Shown in pieces: positions 1 through 7,230 of a stretch of DNA of 64,000 nucleotides. The DNA is taken from positions 4,439,057 to 4,503,056 of the forward strand of contig NZ_KB913029.1 in the NCBI RefSeq assembly GCF_000384115.1, given 5' to 3'. Both the position numbers and the translations under genes were made by a program. The notes below the pieces were generated by a model. That model saw nothing but the letters and a program-made list of their open reading frames with translations, did no database searches and was not told where the DNA came from. The stretch is from Sporichthya polymorpha DSM 43042. Its GTDB lineage: Bacteria > Actinomycetota > Actinomycetes > Sporichthyales > Sporichthyaceae. Numbering within the stretch: the first letter of the stretch is position 1; each line of letters opens with the position of its first letter.

Positions 1-230
1 CGGGGCTCGCCCCCGACGCGCCCGCGCGGCCGCTGCCGGTCCCCTCGCCGCTGAACCGCTTCGCCCGTCCCCGGTCGAGCGAGGACCCGCGGGCCGCGGC
101 CGTGCTCGGTCCCGTGTCGCTCGCCACCTCGGCCGCCGCGGGCTGGGAGTCCTGGGCCGAGCTCGCGACCGCGCTCGGGCTGCCCGCCGCCGGACCCCTC
201 ACGCTGGACGTCCGGGCGCTGCGGGGCTGA
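1..230 (+). CDS. 3' end of an unidentified protein (truncated by window edge)
   Basis: An open frame enters from the left edge and stops at TGA 228–230, leaving about 75 residues. The visible part is Ala/Pro/Leu-rich and soluble-looking, with an N-terminal proline-rich stretch, a central Ala/Ser-rich helix-like segment and an end reading LTLDVRALRG. I see no recognisable catalytic motif and no membrane segment. Codon use (strong third-position G/C) is like that of neighbouring genes, which supports real coding. It reads in the same direction as rbpA, with about 260 bp between them. Family unknown. Confidence 0.55.
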   Translation, partial: GLAPDAPARPLPVPSPLNRFARPRSSEDPRAAAVLGPVSLATSAAAGWESWAELATALGLPAAGPLTLDVRALRG

Positions 231-388
231 CCTGCGCATACCGCCATTCGGCGGGGTTTCCTGTGGCAACCCTGTGGTCGCACTGGGAAGCCGCTACGCG
301 TTGGTAACTTTGACCGGAATTCAGTGGCGGCCGACCTCCGGACGCGGTACCAAGAGGGTGGCGAAACGGTTTCGTACACCGGCTCCCG

Positions 389-414
389 GGAATTGATTCC
401 ACCATCGGGTCGTT
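389..414 (+). promoter_or_regulatory. sigma-R/SigH-type promoter of rbpA
   Basis: The sequence GGAAT (389–393), an 18-nt spacer and GTT (412–414) match the consensus GGAAT-N18-GTT of the thiol-oxidative-stress sigma factor sigma-R of Streptomyces (SigH of mycobacteria). It lies about 75 bp before the rbpA start. In S. coelicolor rbpA is a known sigma-R target, so sequence and context agree. This is inference from motif and position only. Confidence 0.7.
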
Positions 415-490
415 GCTCGTACCAGCGAGTACGAGTAGCTCCCAACCGGGGGATGCCACGAGAGGGCCTGAGGCCCAGGAGGCGGCGAAC

Positions 491-859
491 ATGAGTGAGC
501 GAGCACTGCGCGGCTCGCGGCTCGGCGCGACGAGCTACGAGACCGACCGGGACATCGAACTGGCCCCGCGCCAGGTCGTGGGCTACGCCTGCCCGAAGGG
601 GCACGCGTTCGAGGTGCCCTTCTCGGCCGAGGCCGACGAGGTTCCGGTGGTCTGGGAGTGCCGCGTCTGCGGCAACGTCGCACTGCGTGCCGACAACCCC
701 GAGCAGGACGACAAGCGGGGCAAGCCGGCCCGCACCCACTGGGACATGCTGATGGAGCGCCGGACCCGCGAGGAGCTCGAAGAGATCCTCGAGGAGCGTC
801 TGGCCGTCCTCCGCGCCGGCGGCATCCCCGGCCACCCGGCCACCCGCAAGTCGGCCTGA
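491..859 (+). CDS. rbpA: RNA polymerase-binding protein RbpA
   Basis: The product is 122 residues, normal for RbpA. This actinobacterial factor binds the sigma-A/RNA polymerase holoenzyme and stabilises the open promoter complex. The N-terminal tail is followed by the core domain with YACPKGH and WECRVCGN (residues about 33–39 and 55–62), the paired Cys-containing turns of the family. A basic linker and the C-terminal sigma-interacting helix follow (THWDMLMERRTREELEEIL). The ATG at 491 is chosen because AGGAGG lies at 477–482, 8 nt upstream, and the protein then starts MSERALRGSRLG as usual for the family; the frame is open further upstream to 413 without other support. A sigma-R-type promoter precedes it and a strong hairpin terminator follows. 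Confidence 0.95.
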   Translation: MSERALRGSRLGATSYETDRDIELAPRQVVGYACPKGHAFEVPFSAEADEVPVVWECRVCGNVALRADNPEQDDKRGKPARTHWDMLMERRTREELEEILEERLAVLRAGGIPGHPATRKSA

Positions 860-904
860 CCGACACGCCCGCCCGCCGACCGCGCGACCGAACAGACCCG
901 CGAG

Positions 905-942
905 AAAACCCCACCAGGGGGTGTCACCCCTGGTGGGGTTTT
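905..942. terminator. bidirectional Rho-independent terminator between rbpA and fxsA
   Basis: A perfect 16-bp stem (left arm AAAACCCCACCAGGGG at 905–920, right arm at 927–942) encloses the 6-nt loop GTGTCA and is followed by a T run. The A run on the left gives a T run for minus-strand transcripts, so it can stop both convergent genes. Confidence 0.9.
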
Positions 943-993
943 TCCACATCTGGAGCCGGTTCTCCACAACCCCGCCTGTGGATATGTGGATTA
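941..993. other. cluster of DnaA-box-like nonamers
   Basis: Four sequences resembling the box TTATCCACA or its reverse lie within 53 bp: TTTCCACA (941), TTCTCCACA (960), TGTGGATAT (977) and TGTGGATTA (985). The last overlaps the fxsA stop codon. None is a perfect match. No dnaA or dnaN gene is nearby, so this is not an origin; at most it is a DnaA-titration site. Could be chance. Confidence 0.25.
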
Positions 994-1524
994 CTCGTCG
1001 ACGATCTCGCCGGGGATGACGTCGCCGCGGCCGTCGCCGGGGCGCCGCCCCGGGCCACCCCCGGGACCGCGGCCGCCAGGGCCGGGGAAGCCGTCGAACC
1101 CGCCGAACGGGCCGCCGGGTCCGAACCCACCCGGGCCGGTGGGCCTGCCGGGGCCGACGACGACGAAGTAGCGCTTCGCGAACGCGATCAGGCCGCGCCG
1201 CGCGAGCGGCCGGGTGAACGGCAGCACGAAGAAGAACCCGAGGATGTCGGAGAGGAAGCCCGGCGTCAGCAGCAGCGTGCCGCCGATGAGGATCAGCGCG
1301 CCGTCGGCGAGCTCCTTCGCGGGCAGCCCGCCGCTGTTCACCTTCTCCCGGAGCGCGAGCCAGGCCCGCCGGCCCTCGCGCCTGATCAGCCAGCTGCCGA
1401 GGACGGCGTCGGCGATCAGCAGGAGAATCGTCCAGCCCGCGCCGATCTCCTGGCCGACCTGCACGATCACGTAGATCTCGGCGATCGGGACGATCAGCAG
1501 GGCGAGGACCACGAGCAACGGCAT
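991..1524 (-). CDS. fxsA: FxsA family membrane protein
   Basis: The product is 177 residues with the FxsA fold. Two or three hydrophobic segments span roughly residues 1–65 and 80–100, with the family features AEIYVIVQVG near the N-terminus, ADAVLGSWLIRREGRRAW in the middle and LLTPGFLSDILG before the last membrane segment. The C-terminal 50 residues are a Gly/Pro-rich tail, common in actinobacterial members. FxsA is an inner-membrane protein; the E. coli one relieves F-plasmid exclusion of phage T7, and its normal role is unknown. ATG 1524 is preferred to ATG 1533 because GGGGGAGG lies directly before 1533 (too close) and 9 nt before 1524. It converges on rbpA. Confidence 0.88.
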   Translation of the reverse strand: MPLLVVLALLIVPIAEIYVIVQVGQEIGAGWTILLLIADAVLGSWLIRREGRRAWLALREKVNSGGLPAKELADGALILIGGTLLLTPGFLSDILGFFFVLPFTRPLARRGLIAFAKRYFVVVGPGRPTGPGGFGPGGPFGGFDGFPGPGGRGPGGGPGRRPGDGRGDVIPGEIVDE

Positions 1525-1575
1525 GGCGCCCATCCTCCCCCACCCCCACGGGATGACGTCCCGGGCGCAGCCGGG

Positions 1576-2361
1576 TCAGACCCGGGCGGGCGGGGTGGGC
1601 GCGGCGCGGTCGCCGCGGCGGAGCCGGGCGACCCGGTGGGCGACGCCCCAGGTGGTGACGCGCCAGAGGGCCTCGACGACGATGCCGCGGTTCATCTTGG
1701 AGACGCCGTGCTCGCGCTCGACGAAGGTGATCGGCACCTCGACGACGGCGAACCCGCGCTGGACGGCCCGCCAGGCGAGGTCGATCTGGAAGCAGTAGCC
1801 CTGGGACGCGACGTCGTGCATGTCGAGGCCGCGGAGGGTGTCCGCTCGGAACGCCCGGAAGCCGCCGGTCGCGTCGCGGATCGGGATGCCGAGCGCGAAC
1901 TTCGCGTACAGGGTCCCGCCGCGCGAGATCAGCTTGCGCGTCGCGGGCCAGTTGACGACGGCCCCGCCGGGCACCCAGCGGGAGCCGAGGACGAGGTCGG
2001 CCGTGCCGCCGTTGTCCTTGAGCGCCGCGAGCAGGCGGGGCAGGTCCTCAGGCCGGTGTGAGCCGTCGGCGTCCATCTCGACGAGGACGTCGTAGCCGCG
2101 GTCCAGACCCCAGGCGAAGCCGGCGAGGTACGCGGCCCCGAGACCGGCCTTGCCGGCGCGGTGCAGAACGTGCACGCGGTCGTCGGCGGCGGCGAGCGAG
2201 TCGGCGAGGTCGCCGGTGCCGTCCGGGCTGTTGTCGTCGGCGATCAGGACGTCCGCGTACGGGACGGCCTCCCGCAGCCGCGCGGTCACCGCGAGGATGT
2301 TGGGCGCCTCGTTGTAGGTCGGGACGATGACCAGCACCGACGGCTGGACGGGCTCACTCAT
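1576..2361 (-). CDS. ppm1: polyprenol monophosphomannose synthase (GT2)
   Basis: This 261-residue family-2 glycosyltransferase transfers mannose from GDP-mannose to polyprenol phosphate. The lipid-linked mannose feeds lipoglycan synthesis and protein O-mannosylation outside the membrane. Visible motifs are VPTYNEAPNI at the nucleotide-binding start, ADDNSPDGT, the metal-binding DAD triad in VEMDADGSH (residues about 94–102) and the acceptor-side sequence GYCFQIDLAW. No membrane segment is present; many homologues are fused to or paired with Lnt. Its ATG overlaps the lnt stop codon (ATGA, 2358–2361), so the two are probably translationally coupled. Confidence 0.93.
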   Translation of the reverse strand: MSEPVQPSVLVIVPTYNEAPNILAVTARLREAVPYADVLIADDNSPDGTGDLADSLAAADDRVHVLHRAGKAGLGAAYLAGFAWGLDRGYDVLVEMDADGSHRPEDLPRLLAALKDNGGTADLVLGSRWVPGGAVVNWPATRKLISRGGTLYAKFALGIPIRDATGGFRAFRADTLRGLDMHDVASQGYCFQIDLAWRAVQRGFAVVEVPITFVEREHGVSKMNRGIVVEALWRVTTWGVAHRVARLRRGDRAAPTPPARV

Positions 2362-3872
2362 GGTGAAGCCACCGTAACCGGGTCAGTCGCACGTCGGGCG
2401 CGGAACCGGCGCAGCCACGCGGTGACGAGCAGTACACCGACGGGCAGGCACAGCGCGAGCTCGGCCCAGGCCCCCAGCCGCGTCGCGAGGGTCTGCGCGC
2501 CGCGGAGCGGCACCTCGGCGACGATCACACGCTGGGTGAACTCCTCGGTGCGGTGCTGCACGCTCCCGTCCGCCCGGATGACGCCGCTGATCCCGCTGGT
2601 GGCGGCGATCACCATCGCGCGGCCGTGCTCGATCGAGCGGAGCCTCGAGATCGCCAGCTGCTGCTCGGGCTGGCCGGTGCGCCCGTAGGTGGCGTTGTTG
2701 GTCTGGACGACGAGCAGCTTCCCGCCGTCGCGCACCGTCTCCCGGACGAGGCCGTCGAACGCGACCTCGAAGCAGATCACGTCCCCGACCCGCGTGCCCC
2801 CGAGGTCGAGGACGCCGGACTCCGTCCCGGGCCGGAAGTCGCGCGGGATCAAGGCGAGGCGGCCGATGAACTTCGTCATCAGGTCCCGCAGCGGGATGTA
2901 CTCGCCGAACGGCACCAGCTTGCGCTTCGTGTACTGCTGGCCCGGGCCGGACGTCGGCGACCAGACGATCGCAGTGTTGGTGACGTGGTCCGGCGGGGCG
3001 TCGAGCACGGTGCCGATCAGGGTGTCGGCGCCGACGTCCCGGACGGCGTCGTTCATGCGCGTGAAGACGTCCGGGTCGCGGAACGGGTCCTCGTCGGAGG
3101 CGTTCTCCGGCCAGATCACCATCTGCGGCGCGGGCACCTTGCCGGCGCGGACGTCGGCGGCGAGCTGGTGCGTGGCCGCGAGGTGGTTCCCGAGCACCGC
3201 GTCGCGCTGCGCCGCCAGCGAGAGGCCCGCGCGCGGCACGTTGCCCTGGACGAGAGCGACGGTGGCGCTCGACCCGCCCGAGGTCGGCAGCGGGACGGCG
3301 AGACAGGCCAGGACGCCGGCGAGCGTCCCGCCCGCCAGCACGCCCGCGGGCCGGACCCGGCCGGCGCGGACGGCGAGGAATCCGGCGGCGAGCGCGGTCC
3401 CGACGGCCGCGACGCCGGCGCTCACGAGCGGGCTGCCGCCGATCGACGCGAGCGCCGCCAGCGGGGAGTCGACGACCCCGAACGCGAGCTTGCCCCAGGG
3501 AAAGCCCCCGAGCGGTTGGCGCGAGCGCAGCGCCTCGACGAGCACCCACAGCCCGGCGTGGACCAGCGGCCACGCGCGGTACCGGTAGCTCCAGGCCATC
3601 GCGACCGCGGCCGGGGCGTAGAACGCCGACTCAAGCAGCGAGAGCACGATCATCGCGTCCCAGCCGATGACGTGCAGCCAGCGGATCAGCGTGAGGAAGA
3701 ACGCGAGGGCGTAGACGTAGCCGACGGCGGCGGCCCGTTTCGGCGTGAGGTCCCGGACGAGCAGGCTGAGCGCGGCGACGGCCGGGAACGCCAGCGGCCA
3801 CAGGTCGTAGGGCGGGAACGCGAGCGCGAGCGCGATCCCGGCGAGGATCGCCAGGGACAGACGAGGTCGCAC
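2358..3872 (-). CDS. lnt: apolipoprotein N-acyltransferase
   Basis: The 504-residue integral membrane enzyme adds the third acyl chain to the N-terminal Cys of lipoproteins. About six to seven hydrophobic segments fill the first 230 residues, followed by an extracytoplasmic nitrilase domain. The Glu-Lys-Cys triad is visible in VIWPENASDEDP, YTKRKLVPFGEY and DVICFEVAFD. A final membrane helix and a basic tail follow. GTG 3872 is chosen because GGAGGAGG stands just upstream; the frame runs further to 4046 but that part lacks family features. It is the first gene of a lnt–ppm1 unit. The window encodes several lipoproteins that are potential substrates. Confidence 0.93.
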   Translation of the reverse strand: MRPRLSLAILAGIALALAFPPYDLWPLAFPAVAALSLLVRDLTPKRAAAVGYVYALAFFLTLIRWLHVIGWDAMIVLSLLESAFYAPAAVAMAWSYRYRAWPLVHAGLWVLVEALRSRQPLGGFPWGKLAFGVVDSPLAALASIGGSPLVSAGVAAVGTALAAGFLAVRAGRVRPAGVLAGGTLAGVLACLAVPLPTSGGSSATVALVQGNVPRAGLSLAAQRDAVLGNHLAATHQLAADVRAGKVPAPQMVIWPENASDEDPFRDPDVFTRMNDAVRDVGADTLIGTVLDAPPDHVTNTAIVWSPTSGPGQQYTKRKLVPFGEYIPLRDLMTKFIGRLALIPRDFRPGTESGVLDLGGTRVGDVICFEVAFDGLVRETVRDGGKLLVVQTNNATYGRTGQPEQQLAISRLRSIEHGRAMVIAATSGISGVIRADGSVQHRTEEFTQRVIVAEVPLRGAQTLATRLGAWAELALCLPVGVLLVTAWLRRFRARRATDPVTVASP

Positions 3873-3972
3873 CGGACCTCCTCCAAGCGCCGCGCGGAAC
3901 CGGATTGCACGGTACAACGCAGCGTCTTCCTCCGCCGCGACGTGATGCGGGATACCACAGTTATTAGGTTGA

Positions 3973-4224
3973 GTTACTTGCTTTCGACCCCGTCCGCTGG
4001 CACCGGCCTGGCTGCTCACCTGGTTACCGGGCCAGGGCACCGACATTCACGACCACGGCGGCTCGGCGGGGGCCGACCACGTCCACCGCGTCCGCAACGA
4101 CGCCGCGGAACCGGCGGTCAGCCTGCACGTGTACGCACTGCGCCTGGAGTCGATGACCCGGTACGCGCTCGTCGAGGGACACCTCGTCCCCGTGGCGACC
4201 GAGCGCGCCGGGACCGACTGGTGA
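3973..4224 (+). pseudogene. relic of cysteine dioxygenase (cupin), N-terminally truncated with internal deletion
   Basis: The frame begins after TGA 3970–3972 with no start codon. It reads WLLTWLPGQGTDIHDHGG, the iron-binding cupin core of bacterial cysteine dioxygenase, and jumps to DHVHRVRNDAAEPAVSLHVY, the later conserved part carrying the third His. It ends in ERAGTDW as intact enzymes do. Compared with the family, the first 60–70 residues are missing, as are some 35–40 residues between the two cupin motifs. The stop TGA overlaps the GTG of the rhodanese gene. Intact pairs of this kind oxidise cysteine to cysteine sulfinate. The copy cannot fold as a cupin barrel, so I call it a pseudogene. 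Confidence 0.7.
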
Positions 4225-4508
4225 GCGCGGTCAGCATCCTGAGCGCGGGGCCGGCGGCGCAGCGCGCGGCGGAGGGCTCCGTGCCCGGCGCGCTGATCAT
4301 CGAGCGCAACGTGCTCGAGTGGCGCTTCGACCCGCGCAGCGACGCCCGGCTGCCGATCGCCTCGTACGACCTGTCCGTGGTCGTGATCTGTTCCGAGGGC
4401 TACACCTCCAGCCTGGCCGCCGCGAGCCTGCAGGATCTCGGCCTGCGGGCCACCGACGTGATCGGCGGGTTCTCCGCCTGGAAGGCGGCCGGACTCCCCC
4501 ACGCCTGA
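4221..4508 (+). CDS. short rhodanese-like sulfurtransferase
   Basis: The 95-residue protein has the later part of a single rhodanese domain: PGALIIERNVLEWRFDP, then the active-site loop ICSEGYTSSLAA with Cys about residue 57, and the closing GGFSAWKAAGLP. The usual first strand ending in a DIRP-type motif is absent or degraded (MSAVSILSAG stands in its place), so the domain looks shortened at the N-terminus. GTG 4221 overlaps the stop of the cysteine dioxygenase relic, as in intact cysteine-catabolism pairs. It may have decayed along with its partner, or may still act as a persulfide carrier. Function uncertain. Confidence 0.65.
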   Translation: MSAVSILSAGPAAQRAAEGSVPGALIIERNVLEWRFDPRSDARLPIASYDLSVVVICSEGYTSSLAAASLQDLGLRATDVIGGFSAWKAAGLPHA

Positions 4509-4610
4509 CTCGCGGTTCGCGCACCCCGGCGCCCTGTTGTGAACTAACCTCAGTGACAATCAGGGCTTTCGGGTGTTGTCGCGCGGTTGAATTCGGGGAG
4601 GGGGCCTGTC

Positions 4611-5654
4611 GTGGACCTCGACCCGATGATGGCCCTCGCCGGCCTGTTCGTCGGCTTCATCGTCGGTCTGACCGGCATGGGCGGCGGCGCGCTGATGACG
4701 CCCGTTCTGGTGATCTTCTTCAACGTCAACCCGCTGACGGCCGTGTCGAGCGACCTCGTCGTCTCGCTGGTGATGAAGCCGATCGGCGGCGCGGTCCACG
4801 CCCGGCGCGGGACGGTGAACGTCCCCCTCGTCACCTGGCTCGCCCTCGGGTCGGTGCCGGCCGCGTTCGGCGGTGTCCTGCTGCTGCGCGCCCTCGGCGG
4901 TGACGACGCCGAACTCCAGTCGTTCGTCAAACACGCCCTGGGCTGGGCGCTGCTCCTCGCGGCGGCGGGGATCGTGCTCAAGTCCCTGCAGACGATCCGG
5001 ACCAAGGCCCGTTCCGCGGACCACACCCCGCCGGCGGTCGTGATCCGCCCGATCCCGACGCTGCTGATCGGCGTGGTCGGCGGGGTCGTCGTCGGCATGA
5101 CCTCGGTCGGCTCCGGCTCGCTGATCATCGTCGCGCTGCTGTTCCTGTACCCGGGCCTCAAGGCGGCCGAGATCGTCGGCACGGACCTGGTCCAGGCGGT
5201 CCCCCTCGTCGGTGCGGCCGCCGTCGGGCACCTGCTGTTCGGCGACTTCGAGTTCGAGGTCGCCTCCTCCGTGCTGATCGGCGCGATCCCCGGCGTCTAC
5301 GTCGGCGCCCGCGTCTCGTCCCACGCGTCCCAGGCGGTGATCCGGCGGGCGCTGGTCATCGTGCTCACCGCGTCGGCGCTCAAGCTGCTCGGCGTCGGGA
5401 ACGGCGCCCTGCTGGGTTGGCTCGCCGCCGCCCTCGTCCTCGGGACGCTGCTCTGGGCCCTGGTCCGGCACACCCAGGGCCTGACCCGCCGCCCCGAGCC
5501 GCTGACCCCCGCCGCCGCGCTCCGGGAGTGGCTCGCCGCCCTCACCGGCCGCGGCCAGCCCAAGGCTCCACAATCTGACAGTGCGTCACCTGCGAGCGAA
5601 GCCGCCGCTCGGAGCGGAGCGCGCCATGAAGACAGCGGCGGGGCCGGACGATAG
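4611..5654 (+). CDS. sulfite exporter TauE/SafE (TSUP) family permease
   Basis: The 347-residue membrane protein has two similar halves of about four hydrophobic segments each. The first begins LAGLFVGFIVGLTGMGGGALMTP and the second LIGVVGGVVVGMTSVGSGSL, the duplicated glycine-rich motif of TSUP transporters. The family exports sulfite, sulfoacetate or related anions. A charged Pro/Ser-rich tail of about 60 residues ends the protein. GTG 4611 is chosen because GGGGAGGGG lies at 4596–4604; the TTG at 4587 is less likely. It follows the cysteine dioxygenase relic and rhodanese, which makes sulfite or another sulfur oxyanion a reasonable but unproven substrate. Confidence 0.88.
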   Translation: MDLDPMMALAGLFVGFIVGLTGMGGGALMTPVLVIFFNVNPLTAVSSDLVVSLVMKPIGGAVHARRGTVNVPLVTWLALGSVPAAFGGVLLLRALGGDDAELQSFVKHALGWALLLAAAGIVLKSLQTIRTKARSADHTPPAVVIRPIPTLLIGVVGGVVVGMTSVGSGSLIIVALLFLYPGLKAAEIVGTDLVQAVPLVGAAAVGHLLFGDFEFEVASSVLIGAIPGVYVGARVSSHASQAVIRRALVIVLTASALKLLGVGNGALLGWLAAALVLGTLLWALVRHTQGLTRRPEPLTPAAALREWLAALTGRGQPKAPQSDSASPASEAAARSGARHEDSGGAGR

Positions 5655-5664
5655 GTCCGGCCCC
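5640..5664. terminator. hairpin at the end of the TSUP gene
   Basis: A perfect 10-bp stem, GGGGCCGGAC (5640–5649) with GTCCGGCCCC (5655–5664), has a 5-nt loop GATAG that contains most of the TSUP stop codon (5652–5654). There is no clear T run, so termination efficiency is uncertain. Confidence 0.6.
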
Positions 5665-5973
5665 GCACTGTCGGGTTCAGGAACGTTCGCGATTGGTGCC
5701 TGGAGAGCCTTCGGACCGGGCGCGTGATCGATGGCTGCGAACCCGCACTCCGTTGTCTACTGGTCTCCAGACTCCTCTCGGGCCCAACCCCGTGCCGGTC
5801 GTTTCACCTTCGCGACAACTCCGAACACCCTGGCGTACCTGGCGCCGGTGGCGGTGCAACCACCTTTTCGGCCCGCGCATGGAGTCGTCGTTCCGGCGGC
5901 GATCCTCACTGGTCGTCCTGCGTTGGACGTGCGGAAACGTACTAGGGCGAATCGCCCCTTCTCAACCCGGCGA
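5665..5973. other. intergenic stretch without a supported gene
   Basis: About 310 bp lie between the TSUP hairpin and the 32-bp palindrome. Short open frames (for example 5731–5976) lack family motifs, a ribosome binding site and the codon bias of the neighbours. I see no RNA gene and no repeat here. Confidence 0.6.
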
Positions 5974-6005
5974 TGACCTGCGACGTTGCGCAACGTCGCA
6001 GGTCA
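5974..6005. repeat. perfect 32-bp palindrome downstream of the lysine cluster
   Basis: The half TGACCTGCGACGTTGC (5974–5989) is followed at once by its exact reverse complement (5990–6005), with no spacer. It lies 47 bp beyond the stop of the minus-strand kal gene and could be its transcription terminator or a protein-binding site for a dimer. No T run is present on either side. Confidence 0.75.
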
Positions 6006-6052
6006 GTCGTACCGGCGAACGGAAGAGAAATTTCGCGGAATGCGCCGAACGG

Positions 6053-6469
6053 TCACGCGGTCGGGGGCACCACCACGTCGGCGACCGCCTCGACCACGAG
6101 CAGCGGCGGGTCGAGCACGCAGCCGGCCGATTCCGAGACCTCGGGCGTGGCGCGGCAGCACACGTACGCGCGCAGGTCGAGCGTGCGGCTCCGGGTGCCG
6201 ACGCGGGTGATCGTGGCGGTGACCTCGACGACGTCGCCCGCCTTCACCGGGGCCCGGAACGCGATGCTCGAGTACCCGGCCAGGAGACCCTCGTCACCGT
6301 CGGTACGCAGGCACATCTCCGTCGCGACGTCGCCGAACAGGCCGAGGACGTAGGCGCCGTCGAGCAGGGCACCGCCGTAGTGCGCCTCGGCGTGGGAGAC
6401 GTACCGGCGGTGGGTGACGGTGGTCCCGACGGCGGCGCGGCCGGTGCTGGCGGTACGGGGCTCACTCAT
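6053..6469 (-). CDS. kal: 3-aminobutyryl-CoA ammonia-lyase-like hotdog protein
   Basis: The 138-residue protein has a single hotdog fold: THRRYVSHAEAHYGGALLDGAYVLGLFGDVATEM holds the central helix, and YSSIAFRAPVKAGDVVEVTATI and LDLRAYV hold the strands. Kal of lysine-fermenting bacteria has this fold and size and eliminates ammonia from L-3-aminobutyryl-CoA to give crotonyl-CoA. The assignment rests on the fold plus its place as last gene of the kdd-kamD-kamE-kal unit; its ATG overlaps the kamE stop (ATGA, 6466–6469). Alone, the sequence could also be read as a MaoC/thioesterase-like protein. Confidence 0.8.
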   Translation of the reverse strand: MSEPRTASTGRAAVGTTVTHRRYVSHAEAHYGGALLDGAYVLGLFGDVATEMCLRTDGDEGLLAGYSSIAFRAPVKAGDVVEVTATITRVGTRSRTLDLRAYVCCRATPEVSESAGCVLDPPLLVVEAVADVVVPPTA

Positions 6470-7230
6470 GCCGCGATCCTGGCTGAGGCGAGGGCGTGGA
6501 CGAGGTAGCCGGCGACCTCACGCGGGGTCGTGCCGCGCGTGAAGATGCGGTCGACGCCGAGGTCCGCCGCCGCGGCCGGGTCGAAGCGCGGGCCACCGAC
6601 GACGAGCAGGGGGCGCCGGCCCGGTCCGAAGACTTCACTCATCCGGCCCACCAGCGCCCGCGTGTTGGCCAGGTGGGCGTCCTTCTGGGTCACGACCTGG
6701 GAGACCAGGACGGCGTCGGCGGCGGAGTCCCGTGCGGCCTCGACGAGGGCGTCGATCTCGACCTGCGCGCCGAGGTTCACGACCTTGATCTCCCGGTAGT
6801 ACTCCAGCCCCTTCTCCCCCGCGAAGCCCTTGATGTTGAGGATCGCGTCGATGCCGACGGTGTGCGCGTCGGTGCCGATGCAGGCGCCCACGACGACGAG
6901 CTTGCGGCGCAGGGTCGTCCGGATCGCGGCGTTGACCTCGGCCGGGGTGAGCAGCGGGTACTCGCGCTCGGTCACGGTGATCTCCGCCAGGTCGACGGCG
7001 TGCCGGCAGCGGCCGTAGACGACGAAGAACGTGAAGTCCGGGCCCATGCCCCGGGCGTGGACGACCATCGCCGGGTCGAGGCCCATCTTCGCGGCGAGCT
7101 GCAGCGCAGCCGCCTCGGCCCGCGCGTCGTGCGGGACCGGCAGGGTGAACGAGACCTGGATCATCCCGTCGTCGGTGGTGTCCCCGTAGGGCCGGACGAG
7201 GCGCTGATCCTGCATCTGACCCTCCGTCAT
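6466..7230 (-). CDS. kamE: lysine 5,6-aminomutase beta subunit (B12-binding)
   Basis: This 254-residue subunit binds adenosylcobalamin in lysine 5,6-aminomutase, which converts L-beta-lysine to 3,5-diaminohexanoate (or D-lysine to 2,5-diaminohexanoate). The B12 motif DAHTVG gives His 123, and the PLP-binding Lys is Lys 134 in LNIKGFAG. The 11-residue spacing equals that of His133 and Lys144 in the clostridial enzyme, so the key residues are kept. The Rossmann part carries VVVGACIGTD and LLVVGGPRFD. ATG 7230 overlaps the kamD stop (ATGA 7227–7230), and its own stop overlaps kal. Partner of kamD. Confidence 0.93.
   Translation of the reverse strand: MTEGQMQDQRLVRPYGDTTDDGMIQVSFTLPVPHDARAEAAALQLAAKMGLDPAMVVHARGMGPDFTFFVVYGRCRHAVDLAEITVTEREYPLLTPAEVNAAIRTTLRRKLVVVGACIGTDAHTVGIDAILNIKGFAGEKGLEYYREIKVVNLGAQVEIDALVEAARDSAADAVLVSQVVTQKDAHLANTRALVGRMSEVFGPGRRPLLVVGGPRFDPAAAADLGVDRIFTRGTTPREVAGYLVHALASARIAA

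Noticed and set aside
941-993. Replication origin at the DnaA-box-like cluster
   Set aside because: No perfect boxes, no AT-rich segment and no dnaA, dnaN or parAB genes nearby; kept only as a low-confidence site.
3873-4046. N-terminal extension of Lnt to 4046
   Set aside because: The extra 58 residues lack family features, run over the cysteine dioxygenase relic, and the GTG at 3872 has a strong ribosome binding site.
5731-5976. 81-codon open frame between the TSUP gene and kal
   Set aside because: No ribosome binding site, no recognised family, and weak codon bias compared with neighbours; considered non-coding.
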